Shown here: piece by piece, positions 35,625-46,921 of the stretch | How positions within the stretch are numbered: position 1 is the first letter of the stretch | How the letters are laid out: each line of letters begins with the position of its first letter | Translations under genes and position numbers: made by a program | NCBI RefSeq assembly: GCF_024868665.1 | Contig: NC_079914.1 | Coordinates: 7,530,310-7,594,309, forward strand | DNA: 64,000 nucleotides | Origin: Triplophysa rosa | Taxonomy: Eukaryota > Chordata > Actinopteri > Cypriniformes > Nemacheilidae | Direction: 5' to 3' | Notes under the pieces: generated by a model | Database searches by the model: none | What the model saw: the letters and a program-made list of their open reading frames with translations, nothing else | Told to the model about the DNA's origin: nothing

Positions 35625-37065
35625 AGATAGATCAGACTGGTATGACTGGTCAGAATGCTCAAACAAAATAAAGATGTTTTTGGAAAAGCAACAGCATCTA
35701 TATTTTTGGTAGAAAGTAACCAAATTACTTTTTTGTAGTTATACTCTACTCTAGTCGCCTTCGCATTTTGTAATTAACAAAGCAAAAATGTAACTCTTTA
35801 GCTTAACGACGTCAAACAATAAATGCACTGAAAAAGGCACGCTAATTGGCTCCTTATGTAACTTGTTGCATTTTAAGCATGTCAAAATTACAGCCCGTAA
35901 TTATTCAGGAAATAATGAAGCATTAATGATACAAAGCTGAAACTGTCTTCTTGAATATAGCTTTATTTACTGTGGAACCAGCATTATCTTTCTCTGGGGT
36001 AGAAGATGTCACATGAATGGAGGGAGGCAGGCTTGACTCGGCTGTACACTCAACCCCCTCTCTCTCCTGAGGGTGAACAATGCATCAACAGTCGTGCATG
36101 GCCTACATGCTCACTGAAGCTCACTGCTGTGTGGATCCTACCTTGTATCTCTTTAGATGTCCTCATGTATACAGTATATTTCCTTTGCTTTGGAATTTCA
36201 TAGCTTTTGTAACAAGGCAGTTCCCCGGAAATTTGAGAGTTATTAGAGTGTTCCTGAGAGAAAACAGTGTTTATAAATTAGTCACACTCCTTCTTTAGTC
36301 ATAGAGAGGTTTATGTGGGACACATACACAAATACGTTGGTTAGCACCATAGTGCCTACCAAAATACTGTATTTTGAAAGATTATAGACACCGTTAAATG
36401 TGTTGAGGCTCTTTTTTTATGTAACTATGATATTTTTAATGTAAACTGAAGTCAACGTGATATTGTTTGTAAGGAAATGCATTGGTTTGAATCAAAAAAC
36501 ATTATTCTCTTGCTGGTAGGATTAAAACACAGTTTGAGAGTGATTCATATTTGCTCTTTAGATAACTTTGCCGTAATTCGCTGTCTGGGAGGTGTGACAT
36601 GTCACATTGCATCTTCTCACAGCTGTCCTTGCCTTGAGAGGGAGATGTGTTTTAACCTCAGGTCTGAGTAAAAATTTGCCTGCGGCTGAATTTCGTTTCA
36701 CACCTTACTCCTCACACAACTTAAAAACTCACCTGCTTTAGCCACGGGTGTTGTTAGCCTAGCATAAAATAGTGCTCGCGCTGAACTTCGCTAGCATGTT
36801 TTATATTTTACAAATGCGTTAATTATGCGTAAGTTTACTCTAGCTGTTTTTTGAGTCGCAAGGGAAGTTCATTTTGAATTCAGGGTGCAATAGGAGACTA
36901 AGAATAGGCCTACGTGGAAACTGAAACAATATTACCTTTTAACTGTCTAACCCGTTTGAGAGTGTACAACTGTCAGATTATTTCGGTTCCCAAAAAGGTG
37001 AAAACTGTTTGTCTTTTATAGGTATAAACATTTTCATCATGGGACTACAGTGTTGCATAATGCTG
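35625..37065. other. Non-coding, nothing firm
   Basis: Two overlapping plus-strand frames at 36006-36298 are unconvincing. Nothing else is recognised. Confidence 0.45.
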
Positions 37066-37616
37066 TTTAAAGGGGTCATTTGGCACGAACACGTGTTTTT
37101 CTGTGTCTTTGGTGTGTTATAAGTTGCCCATGCATGTATTAGACACTTAAAATTGCAAAAATTAAAGTGTCGGAACAAAAGATGCATTCTATCTAAAAGC
37201 GAATGCTCACCCAGAACTGCCTGAAACAGATTTTCCCCACAAATCTACCTCAGTTCGTGGTATGATTTGACTAAGACCGCCCAAATGTATACGCAAGTAA
37301 GGTGGGCATACCTGTCAGTACAATTGCTTTGGAACCTGATGTTCCAAATATGGTAAGAGGCGTTACATTTCCATCACACGCTTGCAGTATTCAACCAATC
37401 ACTTTTAACTGGCCAATCATAGCACACCTCGCTTTTCAGAGCGATGAGCTTTGTTAAAAATCTGTGCGTTTCAGAGAGACGGGGCAAAGAGGAGATACAA
37501 ACATGCACGGTATGTGGAAAATACAGCGTTTTTGAACCTTAAATCGTGTATACACATTGCATTACATCTAAAACAAACGATAATATTCGTTTTAGCGTGT
37601 CATATGACTGTTTTAA
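37066..37616. mobile_element. ~550-bp MITE, tttaaaggggtcat end type
   Basis: It starts tttaaaggggtcatttggca and ends gtgtcatatgactgttttaa. The end is a mutated inverse of the start (expected ...atgacccctttaaa). Interior phrases such as ccgcccaaatgtatacgcaa fit a widespread cyprinid non-autonomous element. A 10-bp direct repeat ttgcataatg flanks it at 37053-37062 and 37625-37634. Confidence 0.65.
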
Positions 37617-37651
37617 GTTTATTATTGCATAATGCATACAATTTTACTACC

Positions 37652-37929
37652 TAAAGTGACAGTTCACCCAGAAAAGACAATTATGTCATCATTTACTCAC
37701 CCTCTTTTCATTTCAAATCTGTATGATTTTCTTCCGCAGAACACAAAAGAAGATATTTTGAAGAATGTTGTTAACCAAACAACGGCGGTATCCATTCACT
37801 TCTGTTGTATGGACCCAAAACCAGTGCAAGTCAAAAGTACCAACAATCCAAATATCTTCTCTTGTGTCCTCTTTCTGTGTTCAGACAGGTTTGAAATGAT
37901 GACAATTTTTGGGTGAATTATCCCTTAAA
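37652..37929. repeat. Foldback MITE-like repeat, full-length copy
   Basis: Left ctaaagtgacagttcaccca, core gaacacaaaagaagatattt, right tttttgggtgaattatccct. It lies only 35 bases after the preceding MITE. The plus-strand frame at 37632-37916 is the repeat itself. Confidence 0.85.
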
Positions 37930-38561
37930 AATGTTCAGTGTTTTTTTTTTTATTAAACTTGCTGATATTGATGTATAGTATTGCTGAATCTGTAAAAAAC
38001 TATCCAGTGTATATTTTTAAAGGCATTTAAGTTTTATTATTTACAGATTCCTATCCCACAATATTTTAATATATTTTGTTTTTTTATCTCTTACTGGCAA
38101 AATTCCAGAAAAAAAAGAAAAGATGGTTTCTGTGAATGTAATCTGTGTATCAAAATAAACCTACATAACAATAAATATTTTACAAAAATAAGATGGACTT
38201 AATAAATCCAAAATGGTCATGACGAGTCATTGCTATAATTATGTAAAAACAAATAATTTCAGCTGGCTGAAATTTTTTGTAATTGTTTGTAATAGTTTTA
38301 ATGTATCGACCGGAACATGGGCACTGCCAATAATTGTGATGGACTTTGATTATTTTAATGATGAGAAACAACTGATTTATTTATTTATATTACATTAATT
38401 AAAAAAACTGTATTGTAGTGCAGTGTTTAAAATGATTTATGCCAAAATCACAATATGCTGTTTTTATTTAAGTAAAGTATTTGAAACCTGAAACCAATTA
38501 GTTAACATTTCATATCAGATATTTTGGATACTTCACTATTTTGCACACAATAAGATTTAAC
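37930..38561. other. Non-coding, AT-rich
   Basis: Nothing recognised up to the LTR element. Confidence 0.5.
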
Positions 38562-38637
38562 TGTCACAGAACAACCAGGCTCAGTCACCACACTGACACC
38601 ATGTGACCCACCAGACTTCTGATCAACATCACCTGAC
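38562..38637 (+). repeat. 5' LTR remnant (first 76 bases)
   Basis: Matches the start of the 3' LTR (tgtcacagaacaaccaggct versus tgtcacggaacaaccaggct) up to ...tcacctgac. The match then stops and reverse-transcriptase-like sequence begins at once. Confidence 0.9.
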
Positions 38638-39230
38638 TTCCTTGGGTACAACATTTCCCTCCAAGGAATTACAATGGACGAGAGGAAGGTAGCAGCAGTC
38701 AGCAACTGGCTGGTTCCCACATCTATCAAAGATTTCTGGGGTTTGCACATTTCTATCGCCGCTTCAGCATCACAGACCTACTCCGGAACAAGCCCAAATC
38801 CCTATCCTTGTCTCCCTTGGCCAAGGAAGCCTTCGAAGAACTCAAGAAATGGTTTTCCACAGCACCACTCCTTCGCCACCCTGATCCTGCCAAACCATTT
38901 ACCGTCAAAGTAGATGCATCTTCATCAGGTATCAGAGCGGTGCTATCTCAGCAGCAGAGATCCGGCTGTACTCCATCCGTGTGCCTTCTATTCACACAAA
39001 CTCACCTCGGTGGAGCACAACTACAACATCGGTGATCGTGAGCTCCTAGCCATTAAGCTAGCGTTGGAAGAATGGAGACATTGGTTGGAGGGCGCTCAAT
39101 ACCCCTTTATCATCTGCGTGCACAGATCACAAACATTTGCAGTACCTCCGGGAGTCAAAGAGACTGAACCCTAGACTTGCTTGGTGGGCGACGTTTTTTC
39201 ACACGATTAAACTTTAAGATCTCTTACCGG
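38638..39230 (+). pseudogene. Gypsy pol: RT end and RNase H, frameshifted
   Basis: Fragments in different frames resemble the reverse-transcriptase thumb and connection ([10 protein letters not shown]..., then [20 protein letters not shown] near 38815) and Ty3-type RNase H. The RNase H part includes the family-typical [20 protein letters not shown] near 39025-39085. At least three frame changes separate them. A stop after ...KETEP (39172) interrupts the usual run into the spacer before integrase. Confidence 0.85.
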
Positions 39231-39439
39231 CCAGGATCCAAGAATTCCTGAGCTGATGCTCTATCACGCAAGTATACGCTTCCGGAGGAAACCTCAGACC
39301 CAGAATCTATTCTCCCTGAAAGTATCTTCATCTGTCCCATCACCTGGAAGGAAGACAACACCATTACCTCCGCCAATGTCCCCAACGTTCGTCCGCCAGG
39401 GTGTCCACCCAATCGCACGTACGTACCACTTCTATTACG

Positions 39440-39933
39440 TAATCTCATGATTCAGTCTGTTCAGCTCTTTGGGCACTGGCCACCCAGGGGTCAATGACAC
39501 TCTCTCTCGCTCGTGAGACAACGCTTCTGGAGGTCAGGCATGGCAAGACGATTTGTGTTAAGCTTCATCGTCTGTGCGATGTCAAAAACCCGGAAGGAAA
39601 GCTGGAACCTCTACAAGTACCACGACGACCCTAGTCACACCTTGGGGTAGACGTCATCACAGATCTTCTACCAAGCTCACACCTTTCCAATGCGTACTCT
39701 GCTACCAGCCACCCCTGTTTCCTTGGTCGGGGGACCCTTCGGAAGTTCCTGCGGTTAATCATTGGTTCCAGGAGAGCGAGAGAGTCTGGGACGAAGCACA
39801 CCAACACCTCCAGAGAGCCATTCGCCGCCAGAAAATCTACGCGGATGCATGGCGGAAGGAGACCCCGCAATTCCACCCCGGGCAGAAAGTATGGCTCTCC
39901 ACAAAGGACATTCGGTTGAGACTTCCCTCCTGA
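39440..39933 (+). pseudogene. Gypsy pol: integrase fragments
   Basis: Around 39469-39500 the phrase GTGHPGVNDTL matches the region before the integrase core (GHPG type). From 39679 to 39933 a frame continues through [20 protein letters not shown] and the [10 protein letters not shown] motif of the integrase C-terminal part. The catalytic core between them is largely missing. Confidence 0.82.
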
Positions 39934-40122
39934 AAGTTAAGTCCCAGATTCATTGGTCCCTTTCCCATAATTATCATAATTCCCATAACTCCCATCTAAT
40001 TACCGCATTCACCCAACCTTTCACGTCTCTGTTAAAACCATATCACTCACCACAATCTGATCTCCCCAGGGCCTGGTACGACAGACACACCTCCTCCATC
40101 ACTGGACATTGAGGATGGCACC

Positions 40123-40260
40123 ATGTACTCTGTCCGGGAGATTCTGGACTCCCGTCGCCGTGGCAACTGCCTGGAGTACTTGATCGACTGGGAGGGATAT
40201 GGCCCTGAGGAACAATCATGGGTTCCTCGCGAGGACCAACCTGATGTCCACATACCATCT
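40123..40260 (+). pseudogene. Gypsy integrase chromodomain remnant
   Basis: [13 protein letters not shown], then [20 protein letters not shown], is the classic chromodomain pattern (Y-V-x-x-I-L-x-R ... Y-L-V-x-W-x-G-Y-x-x-E-x-x-S-W) found at the end of chromoviral integrases. It is separated from the integrase fragment by a frameshift and a stretch of low coding quality. Confidence 0.88.
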
Positions 40261-40350
40261 CAACCATCCCAGTCGACCCGCACCCAGAGGCCGGCCACCA
40301 CGACGGAGGGGTTTATGGCCCTCAGGAGCGAGCCGTGGAGAGCAGGGTTC

Positions 40351-40793
40351 TGTCACGGAACAACCAGGCTCAGTCACCACACCGACACCACGTGACCCAT
40401 CCCCAGACTTCTGATCACCATCACCTGACACTCATTTACCCTCATCACGATCTGCATATAGTCCAGCACATTCCCTCACTCACTGTCTGATCTCGTTTCA
40501 ACGTACAGACTCCCATCAGCTCCAGATTTAAGGACTTTCCTGAACCTTCATCTGTCTACTCTACGATATCCAGTTTTTGTCCAGTCTTCCATGATCATCT
40601 CCAAACCCCTTTACACCGGATTACCCACTGCCAACAAGAGCATCTGCAATCTCCTGTTTCCAAGGACAGTAATACCTTTACTCATCTATCTTGCTCAGAC
40701 TCTGATATCTACTATTGATATTTGTTCACCTTTATCACTGTGTGTGTGAATAAAGCTCACTAACCATTCTGTCTGATGAGTCATTCCATTACA
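40351..40793 (+). repeat. 3' LTR (443 bp)
   Basis: Begins TGTCACGGAACAACCAGG and ends ...cattccattaca just before the TTAAC duplication. It contains the polyadenylation signal aataaa at about 40749-40754 near its right part, as expected for an LTR. A purine-rich tract (gtggagagcaggg) lies just upstream. Confidence 0.88.
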
Positions 40794-42624
40794 TTAACAT
40801 AGTCTTTATACAGTATATCAATAGCCTATATAATCCATATTGGTAGTGGAGACCGTACCAGCTTCATACATTTTGCATTCTTAGTACAAATAGTCCATTT
40901 GATATATCTGTGCCATCTCCAACATAACACGAACAATTCAAGGCAGTGTAAAATGGACAGTGAATGGCAGACGTATAATCGGAGCGATCGGATGATGTGA
41001 CTATGGATATAGTCTCTCGGCTGCCAAAAAGAGAACAGAATTTCCTCTGTGCTGCAGCTCAATATTTGGCTCAAACAGCAAAGAACACTGTTGTCCTTAC
41101 ACAGTGCTAAGCGCGTATGTGGGACCTGAGAAACATGTCTTTAGCTAATCATTTTGCAAGTATGTGTTGTATATTTATTTCCTGTACATATAAACTTATT
41201 TATTAAATACTGTAGTTATACAATTTGGTATGATATTGGTAGGGTTTTCCCGCCTACTACAGTGAAACTACATTTTGGAGTTTGATGTGTAATCTTATTT
41301 GCGGCGAATATTTGCACGGCTTCACAGCTCTTCACTTAAAGGGCTACTCATGCTTTTTCTCTTTAGAAAATGTATTATTCCTTACCAAAGGAATCTTTTT
41401 AAGTCATGTTTAACATGCACGGCTGCCTCATATGGGCTGCCATGTTGAACATTCTGAATAACAGCACACCTTCTGAACCCCTTTTGCTCTTCCAGCTCCC
41501 CTCAGATGTTCTGCACAAATCTCGCCCAGGGTCGCTGCCTCTCACGGCTGCCTGCTTTCATGTGTTCACTCCAGGGCTCCCGGGCCAACAGACCCACTCG
41601 TCCTGAAACTCACTTCCTGTTGTGTGGCCCCTTGGCGCTATGGTCTCATACCACACATTATGGCGAGGGTTAGTCAAAAGGAGGTATGGGGTTTATTTTG
41701 TTTTTAATGAACAGATTTAGACAAGAACATTGTAACACAATGTGTATGATTTGATTGATTATGAATGCATTTCAAGCATGAAAAAAATATTTACATGAAA
41801 TACAGAATAGTGTCTAAACGTGTGAGATAACATTGAAAATGTGTAATAAAAGTAAACCTTGAAATGAGAATGTGAAGAACTTAACTTTTATGTTATGGTG
41901 ATATAATTTGCAATAACATGGTTGTTTAATTTGTGTAATGTTAGGCTAAATGCAAAGTAGTTTTTATTTTTCAGACAAATCGATGATGGCCAGTGAATTC
42001 ACAATAATTCTATTTAATAAATGTACACTAGGGTTAGGTATGCGATACACAAGAGCCTCACATATAAGATCTGGGTTCCTCACATGGTGGTCTTTCCTAC
42101 CTCATGTCTTGTATGATTTTCTATATATAGGCCTACAGGTCGAATTATACATATGCATTTTTACATGTTTACCACAGAAATGTATGGAATGTATTTATAG
42201 CCTTTATGGAAAAGCTTCTGGATTCGAGCCCAGTACCCCACATGCTCGTAATTTTTTACATGTGAGAATAAGGCCGTTTCACTCAGCGGGACTTAAAAAA
42301 AAAGATCCTTTCCAACGTTAAAAGGTCTTCAAATGGACGTTTGGGGGAACGGTTCCTCAGGAAAGATCTTTTTTCTTATTCTTAGAAACAAAACTGCCAT
42401 AGTCTTCAGGGTAAACAACATTTACTTTTATTTTTATGTGTTTTGAGGAGAGACATTGTTGAGTCACAGTCCTTTGTGACACACACAGCATCCAAAGCTG
42501 CACGCTGAGGATCTGATGGGTCTAAACAAGATGTGATGAAAACAACAAGTTCAAGTTAGTACTAGCAACACTTCTGCTGTAAAGTCATAACTAGATATTT
42601 TCCCATGTAAAAGCCATCAATATG
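40794..42624. other. Non-coding, nothing firm
   Basis: AT-rich with a more balanced piece at 41400-41640. Frames at 40826-41074, 41406-41606 and 41950-42321 have no family resemblance or splice pairing. Confidence 0.45.
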
Positions 42625-43247
42625 ATGCTTGGTGTAGTGGTTGGTTGCCAGAATGTTGCAGTGAGGTTGCTATGATGTTCTGGCCAGTTGCTGCATGGTT
42701 GCTTACTAGCCTTAAAAAGTTTCCTTTTTTTGGTCGCCAGGTATAACTTGGATGCTTCCTTTAATACAAATCTATGGGATTTTGTGCGTAAATATTTATT
42801 CAAAACAGAAATAACACCACATTACTATTTAACAAACTGCATGTTTTCATTTATGACCAAAGCATGAGTTGTTAAATGGGTCAAAGTTAAATACTTAAGG
42901 TTGTTGTTTATGTACTGCAGTTGGTTGCTTAAGTATTCTGGCTGGTTGCTAGGGTGTTGTTAGTGTTTTCTAGGTGGTTGTTAGGGTGTTGCCGTTTGTC
43001 ATGACATTGCTGCTTAGTTATTGTGTTCTGGATGGTTACTGGGTGTTGTTAGTGTGATGGTGGTTGTCATGACATTGCAGTTGCTTAAATAAATTTGTTG
43101 GTTGCTAGGGTGTTGCTAGTGTGTTCTGGGTGGTTGTTAGGGTGTTGGCGGTTGTTGACATTGCTGTCAGTTGCAAGATTTTTTGGGTGCTTGCTATATC
43201 GTAGTTATTGTGTTCTGGGTGGTTACTAGGGTGTTGTTAGTGTGATG
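42625..43247. repeat. Minisatellite, ggttgctagggtgttg type (left part)
   Basis: Isolated units at 42625-42715, then a denser array from about 42917. Units combine gtgttctgggtggttgctag, ggtgttgttagtgtg and atgg(c/t)ggttgtcatgacattgc. A periodicity near 90 bases is suggested by the recurring catgacattgc phrase. The array continues after the inserted hAT element. Confidence 0.88.
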
Positions 43248-44236
43248 CAGTGGCGTAGCCACGAGGGGGCCTAAGGGAACCTAGGATTTTGATTGCTTAA
43301 AATAAAAACTAAGGAGTTTTTGTTACTCTGATTGATTGACCAATCAGTGTTGCCCGCTGTTTAATTATGTCACGTGTTGTGCGTAGCCTATACGCTGTAA
43401 TGTTTTGAGCCAAGAGTCTATTAATTTGTACGTGGTGACAATGGCGGGTAGACGAAGTTAAATTTGACAGTTTTTCAATACATTGCGAAAACATGAGCAA
43501 GAAGAAAATGTGTCATCAGTATCCAAGTCAGAGTCTACACAGGAGGAGACAGCAAGTGAAGCGACACTGAGGCACAGCCTATGTGTTGGGTTTAGCTTTG
43601 ATGGGACAGTAATGTCGGGTAACAAGGGTGGTGAGCACTTGACCATGAAACGTACATTTCCATTTTAGTCAGGTGAGCTAACTTAATGAGGATGCCATGT
43701 GAACATTATGGCGGAACAACGCGTCTTCTTGAAACTTCTGCGCAGGAAAAAAGACGACGGTTTCTTTGGACAACTGCCCCGCGGATGACTTCCCAAACAT
43801 GAGTAACGTCAGTTAAATATAATGATTACACTGCCTATGACTTCTTGTAGTGTCGAAAGACTTTTCTCAACAGTAGTAAGAATCAAATAAGCTCTGAGGT
43901 CATCCTGACATTGCGGTTGATGAACCTATTTTGAACGTGAATTGCTTGACTCTCTGGACCATGATGACATCATCGACATTTGTAATAATCGCCCTCGAAG
44001 ACTCCGCCTTTTCATGTAAAAGGTAAGCCCATGGTTTGAATTTTAGCCGCCGAGCTACTGTATGTTTTAAGCTTTGTTTTCTGTGAAATGTGCTGTAGTC
44101 TGTAATATAGGTGGATTATTTTAGTAATAGCTAGAAACTTAATGAAATGTCTATACATATATACATAACGGCCCCGTCATTTACAGACAGGCCCCCTCAA
44201 AAATAAAATTCTGGCTACAGTAACGTTGCGCCACTG
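43248..44236 (+). mobile_element. hAT element inserted in the minisatellite
   Basis: 989 bp with imperfect terminal inverted repeats (CAGTGGCGTAGCCA at the left; the right end reads tggctacag...gcgccactg) and a perfect 8-bp target duplication GTGTGATG (43240-43247 and 44237-44244). Both are diagnostic of hAT transposons. Inside is a broken remnant of the transposase C-terminus. Because the flanking array resumes exactly at the duplication, the boundary assignment is firm. Confidence 0.95.
43842..44019 (+). pseudogene. hAT transposase C-terminal (dimerisation) remnant
   Basis: The sequence starts SCSVERLFSTVVRIK, which is the S-x-E-R-x-F-S-x-x-x-x-I-K signature of the hAT family dimerisation domain. 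After stops and a frame change it ends RELLDSLDHDDIIDICNNRP and a short basic tail before a TAA. The catalytic part is absent. The frame at 43483-43668 may be a further remnant of the N-terminal region, but I recognise no motif there. Confidence 0.8.
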
Positions 44237-44244
44237 GTGTGATG

Positions 44245-44970
44245 GCGGTTGTCATAACATTGTGCAGTTGCTAAAGTGTACTGGGTGGTTGCATTGCCCT
44301 TGTTATTGTGGTCTGGGTGGTTGCTAGAGTGATGTTAGTGTGTTCTGGGTGGTTGTTAGGGTGTTGGGGGTTGTTAGGGTGTTGGTGGTTGTCATGACAT
44401 TGCTGTCAGTTGCTACAATATTTGGGGTGATGTTGTTAGTGTGATGGCAGTTGTCATGACATTGCTGTGCAGTTGTTGAAGTCTTCTGGGTGGTTGCTGG
44501 GGAGTTTTTAGTGTGTTGTGGGTGGTTGCTAAGGTGTTTTTAACTGTGTTCTGGGTGGTTGCTAGGCCCAAGGTTAATGTGTTGGTGGTTGTCACGACAT
44601 TGCGGTGCAGCTGTCAAAGTGTTCTTAGTGGTTGCTATGGTGTTATTAGTGTGTTGCTTGCTTTTAAGTATTCTGGGTTGTTGCTAGGGGATTGGTGTTG
44701 TGTTCTGGGTGGTTGCTAGGGTTTGTTGTTGGTTGTTGCCATGACATTGCTGTGCAGTTGCTTTACTGTTCTGTGTGGTTGCTATGGTGCTATAATGTGT
44801 TATGTGTGGCTGCTGGTGTTGTTATTGTGTTCTGGTTGGATGCTGCTAGTGTGTTGTGTTTGCCATGGCATTGCTGAGCTGTTGCTAAAGGGTTCTGGTT
44901 GGTTGTTGGTGTTGTTAGTGTGTTGCTGGTTGCCATGACATTGCTGTGCATTTGCTAAAGTGTTCTAGTG
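44245..44970. repeat. Minisatellite (right part)
   Basis: Continuation of the array at 42917-43247 with the same words (ttctgggtggttgctagggt, catgacattgctgtgcagtt). Two plus-strand frames rich in Val, Leu, Trp, Gly and Cys, and one minus-strand frame rich in Thr, are translated minisatellite and not genes. Confidence 0.93.
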
Positions 44971-45299
44971 TAAAATCAAAATGTATAAGACTCTACTGTC
45001 ATTTATATCTGTGGCACAGATGGTTTGATATGAGTTTCGTGCCTTATACTGTATTGAAGGTTAGCGATTTGTTAACATTACATTTCCGAATACAATATAT
45101 GCGTATTCGTTTACATAAATAATTTTAAAAACGCTTTACGCATATTAATATTTTCTGTATATGACTTAGTCGCACATCCTAACCATTCCAAGGTTTTCTA
45201 TTGGTGGAATACATGGTCCACAATTATACCCCAATACTTCATCTCATACCAATACAGAGCTTTAAAAGGGGGGGGTTCAATTTTTATCCTTTCATGAGT
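44971..45299. other. Non-coding, AT-rich
   Basis: Nothing recognised. Confidence 0.5.
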
Positions 45300-45800
45300 A
45301 ACCAAGCACCAGGCCAACTTCCCGTGCCAAACGTCGGCACCAGGCTGGGCTCATCCCAGCATTGATTAAAGGTTAGCTCTGCTGCCCGAGGGGCTCTTTC
45401 AACAGACAACTTCCTGTAGTATAAGACCAGTGATTAACCAGCCAACCCCCTCATTCCCACAAGGCCTTGTGATCAGTATGTCTTGCCTCCCTCTACTTAC
45501 AGTGCGGAGAGTGAGAGAGAGAGAGGTTTCGACAACTAACTCAAATACTGTATACAAGTGCAATAATGGACTCTCCATTGTTGGCTACTTCATTGTCGCA
45601 TATAAGGGGTAATAGTGGTGTGACCCCAGTTGCAATAAAAGTCTCAGCATCCCTCCCATCAACAAGCCCTTTGCTACATGGAGTTGTTCTCACATTATGA
45701 TGCATCCAGGCCCCTCACCCATAATTAGATGCTGTTTTCATTTGTAAGGACCTCTTTAGCATGACAATTGTTCACTGAATTAGCCATTGTCAAAACGTGG
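45300..45800. promoter_or_regulatory. Enhancer-like conserved-noncoding candidate
   Basis: Motif-dense, non-repeat DNA: agcattgattaaagg, gaccagtgattaacc, ccattgttggctac, cccataattagatgc and gacaattgttcac. The (GA)n run at 45511-45526 is a short microsatellite. Confidence 0.32.
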
Positions 45801-46559
45801 AAGGTGCAGAGCCAGAGAGATGAATTGCTAACAGATTGATGGTTAATTTTCCATCTTTTCTTTATCTGTTTCACTTCTGATTTATATATGTGAAAACATC
45901 TTAGCGATGGAATAAGTTTGTGTATATGTGCTGTTACATTTAGAAACACATATAACAGTGTACGTACTATGCACATTATATAAATAAAAAGCTACTTAAA
46001 TCAATTAACAATGCATACAATTTTCATTTTTTGTGATAGCAATGATAAAGATTCAACATAAAGAATTAAAAATTAGTTCGCTTAAAAATTCCAAAATTTG
46101 TGGTGGGGTGTTTTTTTTCCACTGTTTTACTGTTGTGAAATTCTTATTTTTTTTTTCCTGTTTCTTCTTACTTCTTATAGGTTTGTTTTCTTGTTTGTGT
46201 ACTGTATGTATGTAGGCAGAGAAAACATGTTCATTTAGAAACAGGTGTTTCAAAACATTTTGTTCCACTGCTCAGTTTTTCTTTTAACTCATCCGCCAAA
46301 AATAAACATGACGCAAATGTAAACTTTTCCCTCCCCTTTACCGGAAACAGCAAAAGTTTCATGAATGTTGTCAGATTTAAATGTTTTGTATCAGTTTTTT
46401 GTATTCGTTGAAAACAGGTCACACTGTCCCCCGTACACCACTCTAGGGTTAAATGCAAAAGCACTGTAAATGCTAACATTTAGGTAAACGTCACTTAAAA
46501 AAGCCACACAGGCTAACCAGCTAACTGTGGTATCAATAGTTCCTTTCCCATGAGCAGTA
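45801..46559. other. Non-coding, AT-rich
   Basis: Frames here (for example 46033-46215 and 46231-46479) carry no recognisable domain. Confidence 0.5.
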
Positions 46560-46800
46560 CGGCTCTTCTAACGTGTAAATAATTTTTGGGGGCCTAGCCG
46601 AGGCCCCCCTTCAGGCTGAACAGCATTGATCTCCTTTTGCTTTCTCACGGCCACCATTCGCCCCTGTGGTGAATGAAAACGACACAGAAACCTCAGAGGC
46701 CGCCACCTGCCCAACACCTCCCTTTGTCTGGGCCGGGTGACATCATCTGACCCTGGGAACGTGGGGCCCCTTTTGTGTGACCTTCTGTTTTGACTGAGGA
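46560..46800. promoter_or_regulatory. Enhancer-like conserved-noncoding candidate
   Basis: A GC-rich island (gggggcctagccgaggcccc, a near-palindrome, and gtgacatcatctgaccctggg). No open exon. Confidence 0.3.
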
Positions 46801-46921
46801 CATCTTCATGTGAAAGGTGCCTTCAAGTGACAGAAACTGTGTCAAAAAACAGATGAATGTGTGATGTACACTGTAAACAGGTAAGGCTCATAAAAAAACC
46901 GAACAAAAAAAACAAAAAAAT

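Larger units (their letters stand above)
38562..40793 (+). mobile_element. Degenerate Ty3/Gypsy LTR retrotransposon
   Basis: A 2.2-kb copy bounded by TG...CA and a perfect 5-bp target duplication TTAAC (38557-38561 and 40794-40798). The order is 5' LTR remnant, end of reverse transcriptase, RNase H, integrase pieces, chromodomain, 3' LTR. The gag, protease and most of reverse transcriptase are missing, as is most of the 5' LTR. The integrase-chromodomain end assigns it to the chromovirus branch of Ty3/Gypsy. Several frameshifts and stops break the frames, so it cannot be active. Confidence 0.92.

Noticed and set aside
42190..42250. A tRNA-like phrase (ctggattcgagcccagtacc) that might be a SINE B box.
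   Set aside because: No A-box partner at the right distance and no SINE tail.
44413..44938. Frames rich in Val-Leu-Gly-Cys (plus) or Thr-Leu-Asn (minus).
   Set aside because: Translated minisatellite.
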